64,000 nucleotides of DNA from Dehalococcoidia bacterium (GCA_011171075.1 DUFD01000019.1:19352-83351); one strand, 5' to 3'; positions 26,893-35,910 are shown, counted from the stretch's first letter. Numbers and translations: made by a program. Notes: a model not told the origin generated them from the letters alone.

Positions 26893-29463
26893 TTATCTAG
26901 TCCAGGTCGGGACGACCTGGAATTCATTCTTTTTCCATACACGCAGAAAAGCGTTTACTACATCAGGGTCAAAGCATCGTCCAGACTCGGCGACGAGCTT
27001 CTGTGCAGCAACCTCGGGCGCTGTTGCTTCTTGGGATGCCCGACCCGCTGTCATTACGTCAAAACTATCCGCGACCGCTAGGATTCTAGCTCCCAGCGGG
27101 ATGCTAGTGCCTTTTACTCCGAAGGGGTGACCGGTACCGTCGAATTTCTCACACTTGTGCCAGACCACATCAAGGGCCGTTGACAGGAAGTTGAGTCGTG
27201 ATAATACCTTCCACATAATATTGAAACGCTTGCTCAGGTCGACGGCTTCCTCAAGAGTAGGCGCTATGGCCTGTTCCAACACGTCTTCGGGGCATGACAC
27301 GAATCCCAGGTCTTTAAGCAGGGCAGCACAGTGTAATGTCTGCCGTTCACTTCGTGACAGCTTGAATTCGTTGGCGATAAGCGAGGCGTTCTTGGCTACA
27401 CGTCGGGCACTCTCTAGGTCGAAGAGATGACCAGCCTGTGCTGATGACGCAATCTCCCGGCAGATGATTTGCATAGCTTCCAGTATGGCCAACTGTTCAA
27501 CCTCATGCTGCAATAGCCGGTCCTGCTCGCTTTCTAATCGACTGCTGAGTTCGTCGGCGAGGAAAAGCGAGCGATTACAGAGCACCACGAGTTCCTGTAC
27601 CTTATAACTGAGCTTTTCGAGATTTTCTTTGGCAGCTGGTGGTATTTTCGCCTCGGCTTCCGTCAGAAGATTTTGCAGTCCTTCCAGCTGGGCTCGTGCC
27701 TCCTTACGGCTCGTTTCCGCAGCTGAAAGCAGGGCATCTACCCTTTCTATCGAACTCTGCCAACGGCGGGGTATGGCAATCGTAAATGTCGTGCCTTCTG
27801 TTTCGTCGCTCTTAATGCTAAACTTTCCGCCAATACCCTGTAGCAATACCTTTGCGAGATAGAGGTCGTTGTCCAGTCCATTCTGGAGCATGCCGTGAAG
27901 CTGACCCTGGAAGAGCATGGCCAATTCCTTGTGGGGGATGTGATGATTCCGGTTGGCGAGCTCTATCGTGATAAATGGGTCATTTATATCGGTTGTATTT
28001 AGCTGCAATCGGTCACCGGATGCACTGGAGTTTATCTCACCTCTGATTAGGTAGTACAGGCCTTTAGCTAGGCTCGCAGTGTCAACTATCAGAGAGCCGA
28101 TACTATCAACCCCTTCGATATCAATCTCAATTCTCCGTTGTGCCGCCAGACCCTTGACCTGACTCATAATCCAGTCCAGGGTGTTCCTCAGGTCTACCTC
28201 CTCCATGAATGTCTCTGCGGTAATCCAGTCCCCACTTGTCAAGTAGGAGAATTCCCGCAATACTTCGTTAAGACGCTCAGTGTGCTCCCGGATGGTATTC
28301 AGCTTGTGCCGTTGCCGGTGTCCTACATCGTCCATCGGCGCCGATTCCAGTGTTTCCAGGCTTTCCTGTATCGCTGAAATAGGTGTTTCCAACTCTTCGG
28401 TATGGAAGGCGACCCAGTTAAGTATACGCCGTAACATTCTCAGTTCTTCACGGTAGGTATGCGGTATACCCCTGTTATACAGATTGAGTTCTGCTTCGGC
28501 GCCGTCTTCGCGGCGGTCCAGATAATGGTTACTGCCGGGCATGCGTTTCAGGTAATCGAGCAGTTCTGTAGCGGTCTCACTGACCTGTAGAGGGTGGTGG
28601 AACGTTCGTCTCTCGTTGGTAATGGCGGCGGCGGATATGGTCATAATCGGGTGTTGCTCTATCTCTCCCAATCGGCCTTCATACTCAATATAGCCCCTCT
28701 CCAGGTCTCTCTGCGTGTACAGTGTCCTGATGCGACTATCGAAATCGGCAATAATCCTCTGGCATAGGACCCTAGCCTTCGGGACGGAGGTAACGATGAC
28801 GAAATTGTCGCTGCCGAGATGGGCTGTTAGGTCGCCGGGGTTACCAAACAGTCCCACGGCCTCGCATAGTATTTCCGCCACAATCCCGATAGCGTGATCA
28901 CCGTGATCAAAGCTATATGCCCTGTTAAACGTCTTGAGATTATCTATGTCTATATAAATAGCAGCGAAGGTCTTATTCTGCTCGATGAGAGAGGTGATTT
29001 CGCTGTGCGCCTGGATGTGGTTCGGCAGTCCTGTTAGCAGGTCTGTGTTTGCATCCCTTTCCATCTTTCGGAAATAGGCCTCGACCATTATCACAATCTC
29101 GTTGGGGTCAAAGGGTTTGGTGATATACTGGTCAGCCCCGTTTACGACGTCGGTCTTCCCACCGTCACCCTCTCCATCGGAGCCGATGATTATCACTGGG
29201 ATGTGGCTGGTCTGCTGTGATTCCTTCAGCTGGCGGCAGACTTCCAAACTTTCGTTATCGGGAAGGACGGCGTCAAGGAGGATAATATCGGGGTTCTCGC
29301 TGACAGCCTTGGTCAATGCCTGGGCCCCGCTTCGGGCAGAGATGACCTCGAGGTTAGCGTGGGCCAGGTTTACTTCCAGAATTCGGACTACTTCAAGGTC
29401 ATGGTCAACTACCATGACCTTGCGGCGTTTCTGTCGTGACATCCGATTCGCGCTTATAGCCAC
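26893..29463 (-). CDS. Multidomain regulator: receiver, GGDEF-like, histidine-kinase-like and HD-GYP-like domains, mostly degenerate
   Basis: This 856-residue cytoplasmic protein starts at a GTG. Residues 14-130 are a receiver domain with Asp64 and Lys116. Residues 135-315 resemble a GGDEF domain with the signature reading GSDNF (217-221). Residues 340-567 resemble HisKA plus HATPase; the H-box reads TEELETP, with Glu356 at the usual His position. Residues 575-660 look helical or coiled-coil. Residues 660-845 resemble HD-GYP, with LKDLG (716-720) for LHDIG and DGTGHP for DGTGYP. The receiver still looks able to accept phosphate, while the three enzymatic signatures are altered. It heads the polysaccharide operon under its own repeat-box promoter, so a signalling-scaffold role is the best inference. 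Confidence 0.8.
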   Translation of the reverse strand: MAISANRMSRQKRRKVMVVDHDLEVVRILEVNLAHANLEVISARSGAQALTKAVSENPDIILLDAVLPDNESLEVCRQLKESQQTSHIPVIIIGSDGEGDGGKTDVVNGADQYITKPFDPNEIVIMVEAYFRKMERDANTDLLTGLPNHIQAHSEITSLIEQNKTFAAIYIDIDNLKTFNRAYSFDHGDHAIGIVAEILCEAVGLFGNPGDLTAHLGSDNFVIVTSVPKARVLCQRIIADFDSRIRTLYTQRDLERGYIEYEGRLGEIEQHPIMTISAAAITNERRTFHHPLQVSETATELLDYLKRMPGSNHYLDRREDGAEAELNLYNRGIPHTYREELRMLRRILNWVAFHTEELETPISAIQESLETLESAPMDDVGHRQRHKLNTIREHTERLNEVLREFSYLTSGDWITAETFMEEVDLRNTLDWIMSQVKGLAAQRRIEIDIEGVDSIGSLIVDTASLAKGLYYLIRGEINSSASGDRLQLNTTDINDPFITIELANRNHHIPHKELAMLFQGQLHGMLQNGLDNDLYLAKVLLQGIGGKFSIKSDETEGTTFTIAIPRRWQSSIERVDALLSAAETSRKEARAQLEGLQNLLTEAEAKIPPAAKENLEKLSYKVQELVVLCNRSLFLADELSSRLESEQDRLLQHEVEQLAILEAMQIICREIASSAQAGHLFDLESARRVAKNASLIANEFKLSRSERQTLHCAALLKDLGFVSCPEDVLEQAIAPTLEEAVDLSKRFNIMWKVLSRLNFLSTALDVVWHKCEKFDGTGHPFGVKGTSIPLGARILAVADSFDVMTAGRASQEATAPEVAAQKLVAESGRCFDPDVVNAFLRVWKKNEFQVVPTWTR

Positions 29464-29505
29464 TTTTGCTCAATAAGTCTGGGACTAGTTACCTACAAGA
29501 GCATC

Positions 29506-29561
29506 ATAATAGAGCCCTGTTAGAACAGTGTCAGAGGCAAGTTAGAAAAAGGTTAGAATCC
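29506..29561 (-). promoter_or_regulatory. Promoter with four-repeat 11-bp operator (box B) for the regulator and polysaccharide operon
   Basis: Four 11-base units begin exactly at 29518, 29529, 29540 and 29551: TGTTAGAACAG, TGTCAGAGGCA, AGTTAGAAAAA and GGTTAGAATCC. On the minus strand a -35-like CTGACA (29529-29534, inside unit 2) lies 17 bases from a -10-like TATTAT (29506-29511), which is about 43 bases before the GTG at 29463. The repeats therefore cover the -35 region. The site lies in the divergent gap between the multidomain regulator and the OmpR-family response regulator gene. Confidence 0.75.
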
Positions 29562-29663
29562 GGATTATCTCTGATATTTACAACCATTTACATTATCATG
29601 GGTAAGGGTCGGGCCGGTCGTTAGTGATGACGATATGCGAAGAAAAGAATAAGATATGTGAAC

Positions 29664-29692
29664 TTGACATTTAAGGCTATACATTGTATTCT
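29664..29692 (+). promoter_or_regulatory. Sigma-70-type promoter toward the response regulator
   Basis: TTGACA (29664-29669) and TATTCT (29687-29692) are separated by exactly 17 bases, facing the response-regulator gene at 29977. The implied leader is about 280 bases long. I see no riboswitch fold or other clear element in it. The rest of the 513-base gap 29464-29976 holds box B and no further gene. Confidence 0.65.
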
Positions 29693-29976
29693 GTGATGTG
29701 AATTTTCCTATCTCCTCTATTCTTATCCTGTCTAAAGTTGAGTTATAGGTAGAGCACCGCAATCGGGCAGTCCACCTTTTGAATATTCAGGGTGTACTTG
29801 TCTCAAATGTGGTATTGGGTTTAACTAAATAGCGTACTCAGCCTGGAGCATCAGGTGAATCTGTTAATCGGTGTCCTTGAAGACGAGTCCATCTGATGAG
29901 CGTAGGTGGAGAATAACGGGGGGAAGGAAGCGGGGGATAGTTCTGGCTGACTTTACCGTGGTGTAGGGCGGGCAGT

Positions 29977-30726
29977 GTGAGAGAGAAGATACTACTGGTT
30001 GACGATGATTCCGAATTCTTAGGCCTGGCCCAGACTTGGCTGCAAAATGCCGGTTATAGGGTGATGACGGCCGAGAATGGTAAAGTCGGGCTACGCCGCG
30101 TTTTTAGCGGACGTCCCCATCTGGTCGTCCTGGATGGTAATATGCCCAGGATGAACGGATGGGAGGTCTGTCATCGTATCAGGGATATGAGTGATATCCC
30201 TGTTATCATGGTTACTGTCAACGGCGAAACATCAGACCGACTGAGGGGATTTGACCTTGGTGCTGATGACTACATGACCAAGCCGATTGATTTCCCTGAA
30301 CTCGTGGCACGGATTGGGGCTATCCTGCGGCGGTGTTCAATCGAAATCCATGAAGAAGAGCCTGAGAGCTTTCGTGATGGTGAGGTAGAGATTGACTGGA
30401 GGGGTCATCAGGTCTATGTAAGAGGGGAACTGGTAAAGCTATCACCAACGGAGTTTAAGTTGCTGGCTTGCTTGGTAAAAAACCGGGGGTGGATAGTTAC
30501 CCACGAACAACTCCTGCAGAAGGTCTGGGGTTCGAACTATGTCGGCGACAAGTCGTTTGTCAAGCTGTATGTCAGGTACCTGCGCCAGAAAATAGAAGAA
30601 GACCCGCAGAATCCGCGTTTAATCCTGACCGAGCGGGGTGTAGGCTACCGTTTTGTGTCGCGCGACAGGCAAGACGTCGCCAATGAGAGCGAGGACATTG
30701 ATGAGCCAAGGGCCATCTCCTGGTGA
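29977..30726 (+). CDS. OmpR/PhoB-family response regulator
   Basis: This 249-residue protein starts at a GTG. The receiver domain (1-120) has the acidic pair in VDDD, phosphoacceptor Asp53 in VVLDGNMP and Lys102 in MTKP. The C-terminal winged-helix domain (about 140-240) has LSPTEFKLLACLVKNRGWIVTHEQLLQKVWG and the recognition-helix region SFVKLYVRYLRQKIEEDP, ending in RGVGYRF. Proteins of this family bind 11-bp direct repeats as head-to-tail dimers, which fits the repeat boxes at 25438, 29518 and 39782. The gene overlaps the kinase gene by 26 bases, so the pair is coupled. Confidence 0.92.
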   Translation: MREKILLVDDDSEFLGLAQTWLQNAGYRVMTAENGKVGLRRVFSGRPHLVVLDGNMPRMNGWEVCHRIRDMSDIPVIMVTVNGETSDRLRGFDLGADDYMTKPIDFPELVARIGAILRRCSIEIHEEEPESFRDGEVEIDWRGHQVYVRGELVKLSPTEFKLLACLVKNRGWIVTHEQLLQKVWGSNYVGDKSFVKLYVRYLRQKIEEDPQNPRLILTERGVGYRFVSRDRQDVANESEDIDEPRAISW

Positions 30727-31606
30727 AGAGCGAGATGAAGGGGTACCCTATCCTTTCACCATCATCGGGAAAGATGCTGAGAGCAGCACAACCCGGATGA
30801 AGCGGGATGAACATGGTATCCCTGTTATTTATGATGCTGCTATGCAGGATGCATCTCCTGTACAGAAGCCGATAGAGCACACTGAGCCAGACGCCATTTC
30901 TGTACTCTCCCATGAATTGCTTTCGCCACTTACTCTAATCAAGGGGTATGCCGCCACTCTCCTCCAGCTTTCTGACTCCATTACCGAGGAGCAAAGCAGG
31001 CAGTACCTCCAGGGAATTCAGGCGGCTACCGACCGCGTAATTCGACTGCTGGAGAACTTGCGGGATATCTCGCGATTTGAAATAGCCGCTCCAAATCTCG
31101 TCTTGCAGCCAACGTCACTATCGGACATGCTGCGGAAGACGGCGTTCGAAATACAGAGCCAGACAACGGAGCATGTAATCAGGCTACGTTTGTCTAACCA
31201 ATTGCCTAAGGTGAACGTCGACCGGCTGAAAATGGAGCAGGTGCTGACGAATCTACTGGCAAATGCGGTCAAGTACTCACCGAAGGGTGGCGACATCGAG
31301 GTGAACTTGCGGCAGGCAACCAGTGAGCATGATGTGCTAGGGTCACTAGGTGAAGTACCCCCTTTGCGCTATCCATGCCAGATTGTGTCCGTGGTTGATT
31401 CGGGCATTGGAATTCCAGAGGCGGAGTTGGAGCGTATATTCGAGCGGTTTTATCGAGTAGACAACCGGCTGACCCGCGCTACCTCGGGTGCCGGTCTCGG
31501 CCTGCACATCTGCAAGATAATCGTGGAAGCTCACGGCGGTCGTATCTGGGCCAGTAATAGGAATCCGGAAGGCTGTATCTTCAGCTTCTCAATACCGGTG
31601 AGCTAG
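30701..31606 (+). CDS. Soluble sensor histidine kinase
   Basis: From the ATG at 30701 (preceded by GCGAGG) the protein has 301 residues. It has a HisKA domain with phosphoacceptor His71 in SVLSHELLSPLTLIKGY and an HATPase domain with N box NLLANAVKYSPKGG, G1 VVDSGIGIP, F box IFERFYRV and G2 GAGLGLHICK. There is no membrane segment and no recognisable sensor domain in the 60-residue N-terminus, so the signal is probably cytoplasmic or brought by a partner. It is the likely partner of the overlapping response regulator and possibly of the receiver domain of the regulator at 26893. Its stop overlaps the stop of the convergent radical SAM gene by 3 bases. Confidence 0.9.
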   Translation: MSQGPSPGEERDEGVPYPFTIIGKDAESSTTRMKRDEHGIPVIYDAAMQDASPVQKPIEHTEPDAISVLSHELLSPLTLIKGYAATLLQLSDSITEEQSRQYLQGIQAATDRVIRLLENLRDISRFEIAAPNLVLQPTSLSDMLRKTAFEIQSQTTEHVIRLRLSNQLPKVNVDRLKMEQVLTNLLANAVKYSPKGGDIEVNLRQATSEHDVLGSLGEVPPLRYPCQIVSVVDSGIGIPEAELERIFERFYRVDNRLTRATSGAGLGLHICKIIVEAHGGRIWASNRNPEGCIFSFSIPVS

Positions 31607-33111
31607 TTTCCGCTCTTCATGGTGAGGGCACGCTTTCTAGCCGTTACACGGTATCTGATACCTTCGATTACTCTCCTGGTGAATATGCTCTGGTAGAAAA
31701 ACTTTTCGACGTAACGGTTGATAATAAGATAGCTGACCAGTTTGCCTACTACCCGATTCTTTAAAAGTATTCCCAGCACTTTGTTCCGGCGCAGTATGCG
31801 CAGAATGAACTCCCTGTGCACCTGTCGTCTTACCTTGGTGAGGTACTTAAACAGCTCAAGTCGCGCTTTACCAGGTAGCTCCGGGGTCTCAAAAACAGGC
31901 GTCAGTGCCTCGGGTTGCCAGCTCGTTGGCCAGAAGGAAGCGTGGTTCAGGTATTCCTCGGGTTCCTCCAGAAACAGATTGTTTTCTTTTACCCAGTTGA
32001 AAAGCTCTGTTCCGGGAGTGGGGATGGTGTTGTAAAAATGCACCTCCTGGATGGGGTACTTCCGGGAAAGCCTGACTTTATCCTCGACGTCATCCCTGGT
32101 CTCGTAAGGCGTCCCTACCACGAACAGTAACTTAACATCGTAGCCAAGGTCACAGGCATCGCTGACGGCCTGCTCTATCTGCTCGATGGTCTCGCCCTTC
32201 TTGACAATCTCAAGCATCCGGTTGTTACCGGCGTCAACGCCGAAGGCGATATAGCGGAACCCCACCTCACGCATCCTTTCCATCATCTCCCGGTCCACCC
32301 GGTCGGCCCGGATGCCATTGGAGCAACGCAAGAACAGGTCTTTGAGGCCACGCCGCTCGATTTCGTCGCATATCTCGAAGACACGCTCCCTTATCAGGTT
32401 AAAATTGTCGTCATCGAAGTTAAACTGCCGGTGGCCTTTTCGGTACCAGTGTTCCACCTCGTCCACCACGTGTTTTGGACTTCGGGGTCGGTAGTACGGC
32501 GAAATGATTCTGTTGGGGCAGAAAATGCATTGGTGGGGACAGCCCCGGCTGGAGTATATTGTTATTTCGCCCATGTACTTGTCGAGTTCAAACTTTTCGT
32601 ACCTCGGCCAGGGGATTGTATCCAGGTCCTTCACGAATTCTCTGTCTCCGGCATAGGTGATGTCCCCGTTTTGCCTGGAGATTAGGCCTTTGATATCTGC
32701 TTCGGCAAGCTCACCCTGGCAGAGTTCGGTTAGAGTCCCTTCTCCCTCGTAGACCACGCCGTAGTCGATGGCGGCACATTCCTTCAATACCTGCTCCCTC
32801 ATAATTGTTACATGAGGCCCGCCGACGATTATTCTTATGTCCGGGTATTGGTCCTTAATCGCCGACAGTATCTCGTAGAACCTCTTGTATTCAAAGGAGA
32901 TTAAACTCATACCTATGATGTCAGGACGGAAAACTTCTATCTTGTGGATTATGTCCTTCAGGTCATAGCCCAGGTTCATATCCAGGATATCGTATTCAAT
33001 CCCGTTCTCGAGCAGCGTCTGGGCCAAATACGCCTGCCCGATGTGTGGTGTCAGTCCGCGCCACTCGGCACGAGGGCTGGGCGTAACCAGAAGTACTCTT
33101 TCAAACCTCAT
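31603..33111 (-). CDS. B12-binding-domain radical SAM protein
   Basis: From the ATG at 33111 the protein has 502 residues. The start overlaps the formyltransferase stop as ATGA and has AAGGA in front; an ATG at 33138 is the alternative. The cobalamin-binding-like domain (LTPHIGQAYLAQTLLENGIEYDILDMN, DIIGMSLISFEYKRF, IIVGGPHVTIMREQ) is followed by the radical SAM motif CPHQCIFC in YSSRGCPHQCIFCPNRI, and later FGVDAGNNRMLEIVKKGE. A basic C-terminal tail of about 100 residues follows. It is the last gene of the 31603-38275 cluster. The reaction is unknown; related enzymes make or modify lipids, hopanoids, phosphonates and sugars. Confidence 0.85.
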   Translation of the reverse strand: MRFERVLLVTPSPRAEWRGLTPHIGQAYLAQTLLENGIEYDILDMNLGYDLKDIIHKIEVFRPDIIGMSLISFEYKRFYEILSAIKDQYPDIRIIVGGPHVTIMREQVLKECAAIDYGVVYEGEGTLTELCQGELAEADIKGLISRQNGDITYAGDREFVKDLDTIPWPRYEKFELDKYMGEITIYSSRGCPHQCIFCPNRIISPYYRPRSPKHVVDEVEHWYRKGHRQFNFDDDNFNLIRERVFEICDEIERRGLKDLFLRCSNGIRADRVDREMMERMREVGFRYIAFGVDAGNNRMLEIVKKGETIEQIEQAVSDACDLGYDVKLLFVVGTPYETRDDVEDKVRLSRKYPIQEVHFYNTIPTPGTELFNWVKENNLFLEEPEEYLNHASFWPTSWQPEALTPVFETPELPGKARLELFKYLTKVRRQVHREFILRILRRNKVLGILLKNRVVGKLVSYLIINRYVEKFFYQSIFTRRVIEGIRYRVTARKRALTMKSGN

Positions 33112-33911
33112 TTGCTGTTTTTCCTTCTCCTGAGCCATCTTCTCGCCTTCAGGTAGTGTGTTAGTCCCGGTGAGAGGTAGTTTTTACTGGGGCAATCGTT
33201 CTTGTGGTATGCTCCCGATGCCATCTCCTCAAACTGCGTGAGGCACTTAATCAGTAAGTCGCCTCCGACCTTATGCTGTTTGTATGTTATTGTTTTTAGG
33301 GTATCAGTGGGGTGATAATCCACCTGTTGTTGAATCAGTATGGCACCGGTGTCAACACCCTCGTCGAGGTAATGTATGGTTGCCCCGACCAGTTCCGGTT
33401 CGTGGTTATATATCGGCCAGAACGAACCGTATCTTCCCCTGTATTGCGGCGCAAACCCTGGGTGCAGGTTGATGATTTGCCCCTCAAACGCTCTGACAAG
33501 TCGCTTCTTCAGGAGCGGTGTCCCACTCACCACTATCAGTTGGGGCGATTTTGACAATACGAAATTTCTCACCTCTTTGGTGTTTATATCGTTTACCTCA
33601 AGCGTGTCTATGTCTTTATTTTCGATGTACTGGTGGGGTTTATCGGCAAAGATAGTTTTTATAGCTTGCTTGTTCCTTCGCCTTTCAAAGATGAGTACGT
33701 AGAGAAACAATAATGCCTGGTTTATCATGCCAATAAAACCGGCCTGTTGGGTCCTCTTCTTGAGCACCTGGAATATGCCAAATTCACCGTACCGGGACTT
33801 CACCGGAAGCACGATGCCCTCAATCTGGCTGACTTCAGCAAGCTTATTCACGAGCCAGATGTCCTCCGGTAGTTTACTGGTCAGGATGACTATACTCAGT
33901 GGTTTATTCAT
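33108..33911 (-). CDS. Formyltransferase-domain protein (N10-formyl-THF type)
   Basis: From the ATG at 33911 the protein has 267 residues (a GTG two codons upstream is possible). The formyltransferase core has LIVVSGTPLLKKRLVRAFEGQIINLHPGFAPQYRGRYGSFWPIYN and LVGATIHYLDEGVDTGAIL, giving the catalytic Asn-His-Asp set (NLHPG and VDTG). It is smaller than Fmt and lacks the tRNA-binding C-terminal domain, so a formyl transfer to an amino sugar or other amine is likely. It lies between the PP-loop amidotransferase and the radical SAM gene, with overlap to the latter. Confidence 0.83.
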   Translation of the reverse strand: MNKPLSIVILTSKLPEDIWLVNKLAEVSQIEGIVLPVKSRYGEFGIFQVLKKRTQQAGFIGMINQALLFLYVLIFERRRNKQAIKTIFADKPHQYIENKDIDTLEVNDINTKEVRNFVLSKSPQLIVVSGTPLLKKRLVRAFEGQIINLHPGFAPQYRGRYGSFWPIYNHEPELVGATIHYLDEGVDTGAILIQQQVDYHPTDTLKTITYKQHKVGGDLLIKCLTQFEEMASGAYHKNDCPSKNYLSPGLTHYLKARRWLRRRKNSK

Positions 33912-33950
33912 TTCCACTCTTCAGTTCCGATTCTATTCGTCTCTATTATT

Positions 33951-35084
33951 TTAAGCAGCCTGCTTGCGTATTCTCAAACGGATAGCGTTAAAAATTCGAG
34001 ATATGATTGATAGATATGCCTCCGGGCTTTTTTCACTCGCAGCCTCGAACTCTTCACGCGACATATCAACGATTTCCAGAAAATAGTCAAGAGAGGCGGG
34101 GGGGATGCTATAGTCCTCCTCGCTTAACTTCTCCAGGGCTTCTTCTCGACTCATCCTCCCTGTACGGATAAGAAGGCTGTATTTGACAGCTCTGGTGCTG
34201 GTACCACCACACTTCCGGGCATATAAGTAATCTTTTAAGTCGTCTACTAGGCAGTCGGAATGCTCATGCCCGAAATGGATGCCGTATTTTTCTTCAAACA
34301 TCCGGGCAATTTGTTTCTCATCCCAATCCAGGTAATCCGGTAAAAGGATCATTCGCCGGTGGCCCAGTAGGCGTGTTAGTCCTTCCTTGATAATGTAATT
34401 TGCGTAGAAGGAGCAGTTCAATCGTTCTTTGAAGCTCTCACCTTTCAATACGTTTCTGAAATACCACGGGTCCCATGGATTGAGCTTTTTCGGCGGAGCA
34501 CCATCAGTACGGCTCGAACTGCCCATGACTATTAACGGTATATCATACTCGCGAGCAAGCATCGCATGAATGTTGAATGAAAATAATTCGCACGGGGCAC
34601 AGAAATTTCCTGTTTTACGCATGAATATTCCTGCCAGTTCCTGGCTGAATGGGTCTGCGTAGTACAGATGCGGTACATCGAATATTTGTATAAGCTTGTT
34701 GACGCGTTCCTTTCCTTCTTCGGACATGAAGCCGTTGTCACGGGTGCAGGTAAGTACATTGAGACCATATACTTCTTTGCAAATATAGAGGCAGTATGAG
34801 CTGTCTTTACCACCACTTATGCCAAGTAGTGCATCATAGCGCTTGCCTTTGCGTTTTGCATTCTCGAAAATGCGTTCAAGCTTTGCCTTGGACTTAGCCT
34901 GCTCCTCGGTGTTATCGCTCCATGACCTCCATCGCCCTTCAAAGTATCGACAGAAGTTACAGACCCCTTCAGGGTTCAGAGTGATCCCGGGGTAGTTTTC
35001 TGGCATGACACAGCGGACACAGCGCTTTACATCACTACTTTTTTCCTTGTTAATCATCTGGGCATCTCTTTTCATGTGTACCAT
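33951..35084 (-). CDS. N-acetyl sugar amidotransferase family protein (WbuX/WbpG type, PP-loop)
   Basis: This 377-residue protein has an N-terminal zinc-type motif (CVRCVMPENYPGI and GVCNFC). The PP-loop ATP pyrophosphatase signature ISGGKDSSYCLYI follows near residue 90, then TGNFCAPCELFSFN and MGSSSRTDGAP. The family amidates sugar carboxamides or acetamido groups to acetamidino groups using ammonia from a HisH-like subunit through a HisF-like protein. Neither partner is encoded in the window. Here the neighbours are a formyltransferase and a phosphatidylserine-decarboxylase-like gene instead. ATGs at 35075 and 35057 are alternative starts. Confidence 0.82.
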   Translation of the reverse strand: MVHMKRDAQMINKEKSSDVKRCVRCVMPENYPGITLNPEGVCNFCRYFEGRWRSWSDNTEEQAKSKAKLERIFENAKRKGKRYDALLGISGGKDSSYCLYICKEVYGLNVLTCTRDNGFMSEEGKERVNKLIQIFDVPHLYYADPFSQELAGIFMRKTGNFCAPCELFSFNIHAMLAREYDIPLIVMGSSSRTDGAPPKKLNPWDPWYFRNVLKGESFKERLNCSFYANYIIKEGLTRLLGHRRMILLPDYLDWDEKQIARMFEEKYGIHFGHEHSDCLVDDLKDYLYARKCGGTSTRAVKYSLLIRTGRMSREEALEKLSEEDYSIPPASLDYFLEIVDMSREEFEAASEKSPEAYLSIISRIFNAIRLRIRKQAA

Positions 35085-35103
35085 ACACCTTATTACGGTT
35101 CTG

Positions 35104-35910
35104 TTATAAATCGTATCTGGCTACAATGGAAATCCCTGCCTTTACCTCGTCACCCGGCTTTACCTCTATGCTGAGATTTTCCAGTTCGGGAATGGCGACG
35201 TCAACCTGAGAGCCGAATACAATAGCCCCGATTCTCTGTCCTATCTGAAGGTCGTCACCTTCGTTGATATAGGAGACAATCCTTCTGACGAGGCGTGATG
35301 CAATCTGGACAACGCCCACGCTGAACATACCGTTACTGATAACCGTGGTGACTCTTTCGTTCAGCGTCTCTGATTCCTGTTGGCGTAAAGACACGAATCT
35401 CCCGGCAATACGCTTTCGGAGTAGTGTCTTTCCAGCAATTGGGGCACGATTAACGTGGACATTGAGTATGTTCATATCGATACCTACTAGGCAGACCGTA
35501 TTCGGGAGCAGATCAGTATCCGTTATCTCATTCAGTTTGAACTTTCTCTCACCTTTTGTCGCGACTACGTCCTCTCCCCTTTCAACTTTATTGACGTAAA
35601 CAACCGTCCCGTCGGCTGGGGAAAGGATTACATTCTCGGTAACGGTAGGCGATCTTTCCGGGTCGCGGTAGAATCTGGCGAGTATGATTAGCGCCGTTAT
35701 CAGTACAATCACCGGTAGTTCGAGGACAATCAGTAAAGCAGTATTTAGTTCAGTAGCATAGCCAATCTGGCTGATAATCAGTCCGGTCAGCGCCCCAATA
35801 ATAATCCCACCAGCAACTGCTATCTTAATCTTGATACGCCACCTCCAGGCAAGGAGAGGCAGGAAGACCAGGGCGAACGCCAGGCTTGTGGCAAGGATTT
35901 CTACCCTCAT
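35104..35910 (-). CDS. Phosphatidylserine decarboxylase-like membrane protein
   Basis: This 268-residue protein has three hydrophobic segments in residues 1-85. The decarboxylase fold follows: RFYRDPERSP, ILSPADGTVVYV, IDMNILNVHVNRAPIAGKTL and GQRIGAIVFGSQVDVAIP. The Gly-Ser in FGSQVD (Ser about 234) is the expected self-cleavage site that makes the pyruvoyl group in short-type enzymes. Known members convert phosphatidylserine or archaetidylserine to the ethanolamine lipid. No phosphatidylserine synthase is seen nearby. The gene sits among sugar- and peptide-type modification genes and overlaps the ATP-grasp stop by one base, so its substrate may be unusual. Confidence 0.82.
   Translation of the reverse strand: MRVEILATSLAFALVFLPLLAWRWRIKIKIAVAGGIIIGALTGLIISQIGYATELNTALLIVLELPVIVLITALIILARFYRDPERSPTVTENVILSPADGTVVYVNKVERGEDVVATKGERKFKLNEITDTDLLPNTVCLVGIDMNILNVHVNRAPIAGKTLLRKRIAGRFVSLRQQESETLNERVTTVISNGMFSVGVVQIASRLVRRIVSYINEGDDLQIGQRIGAIVFGSQVDVAIPELENLSIEVKPGDEVKAGISIVARYDL

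Noticed and set aside
30653..30700. Upstream TTG start for the histidine kinase
   Set aside because: It would overlap the response regulator by 74 bases with no ribosome-binding site; the ATG at 30701 has one and gives a normal kinase.
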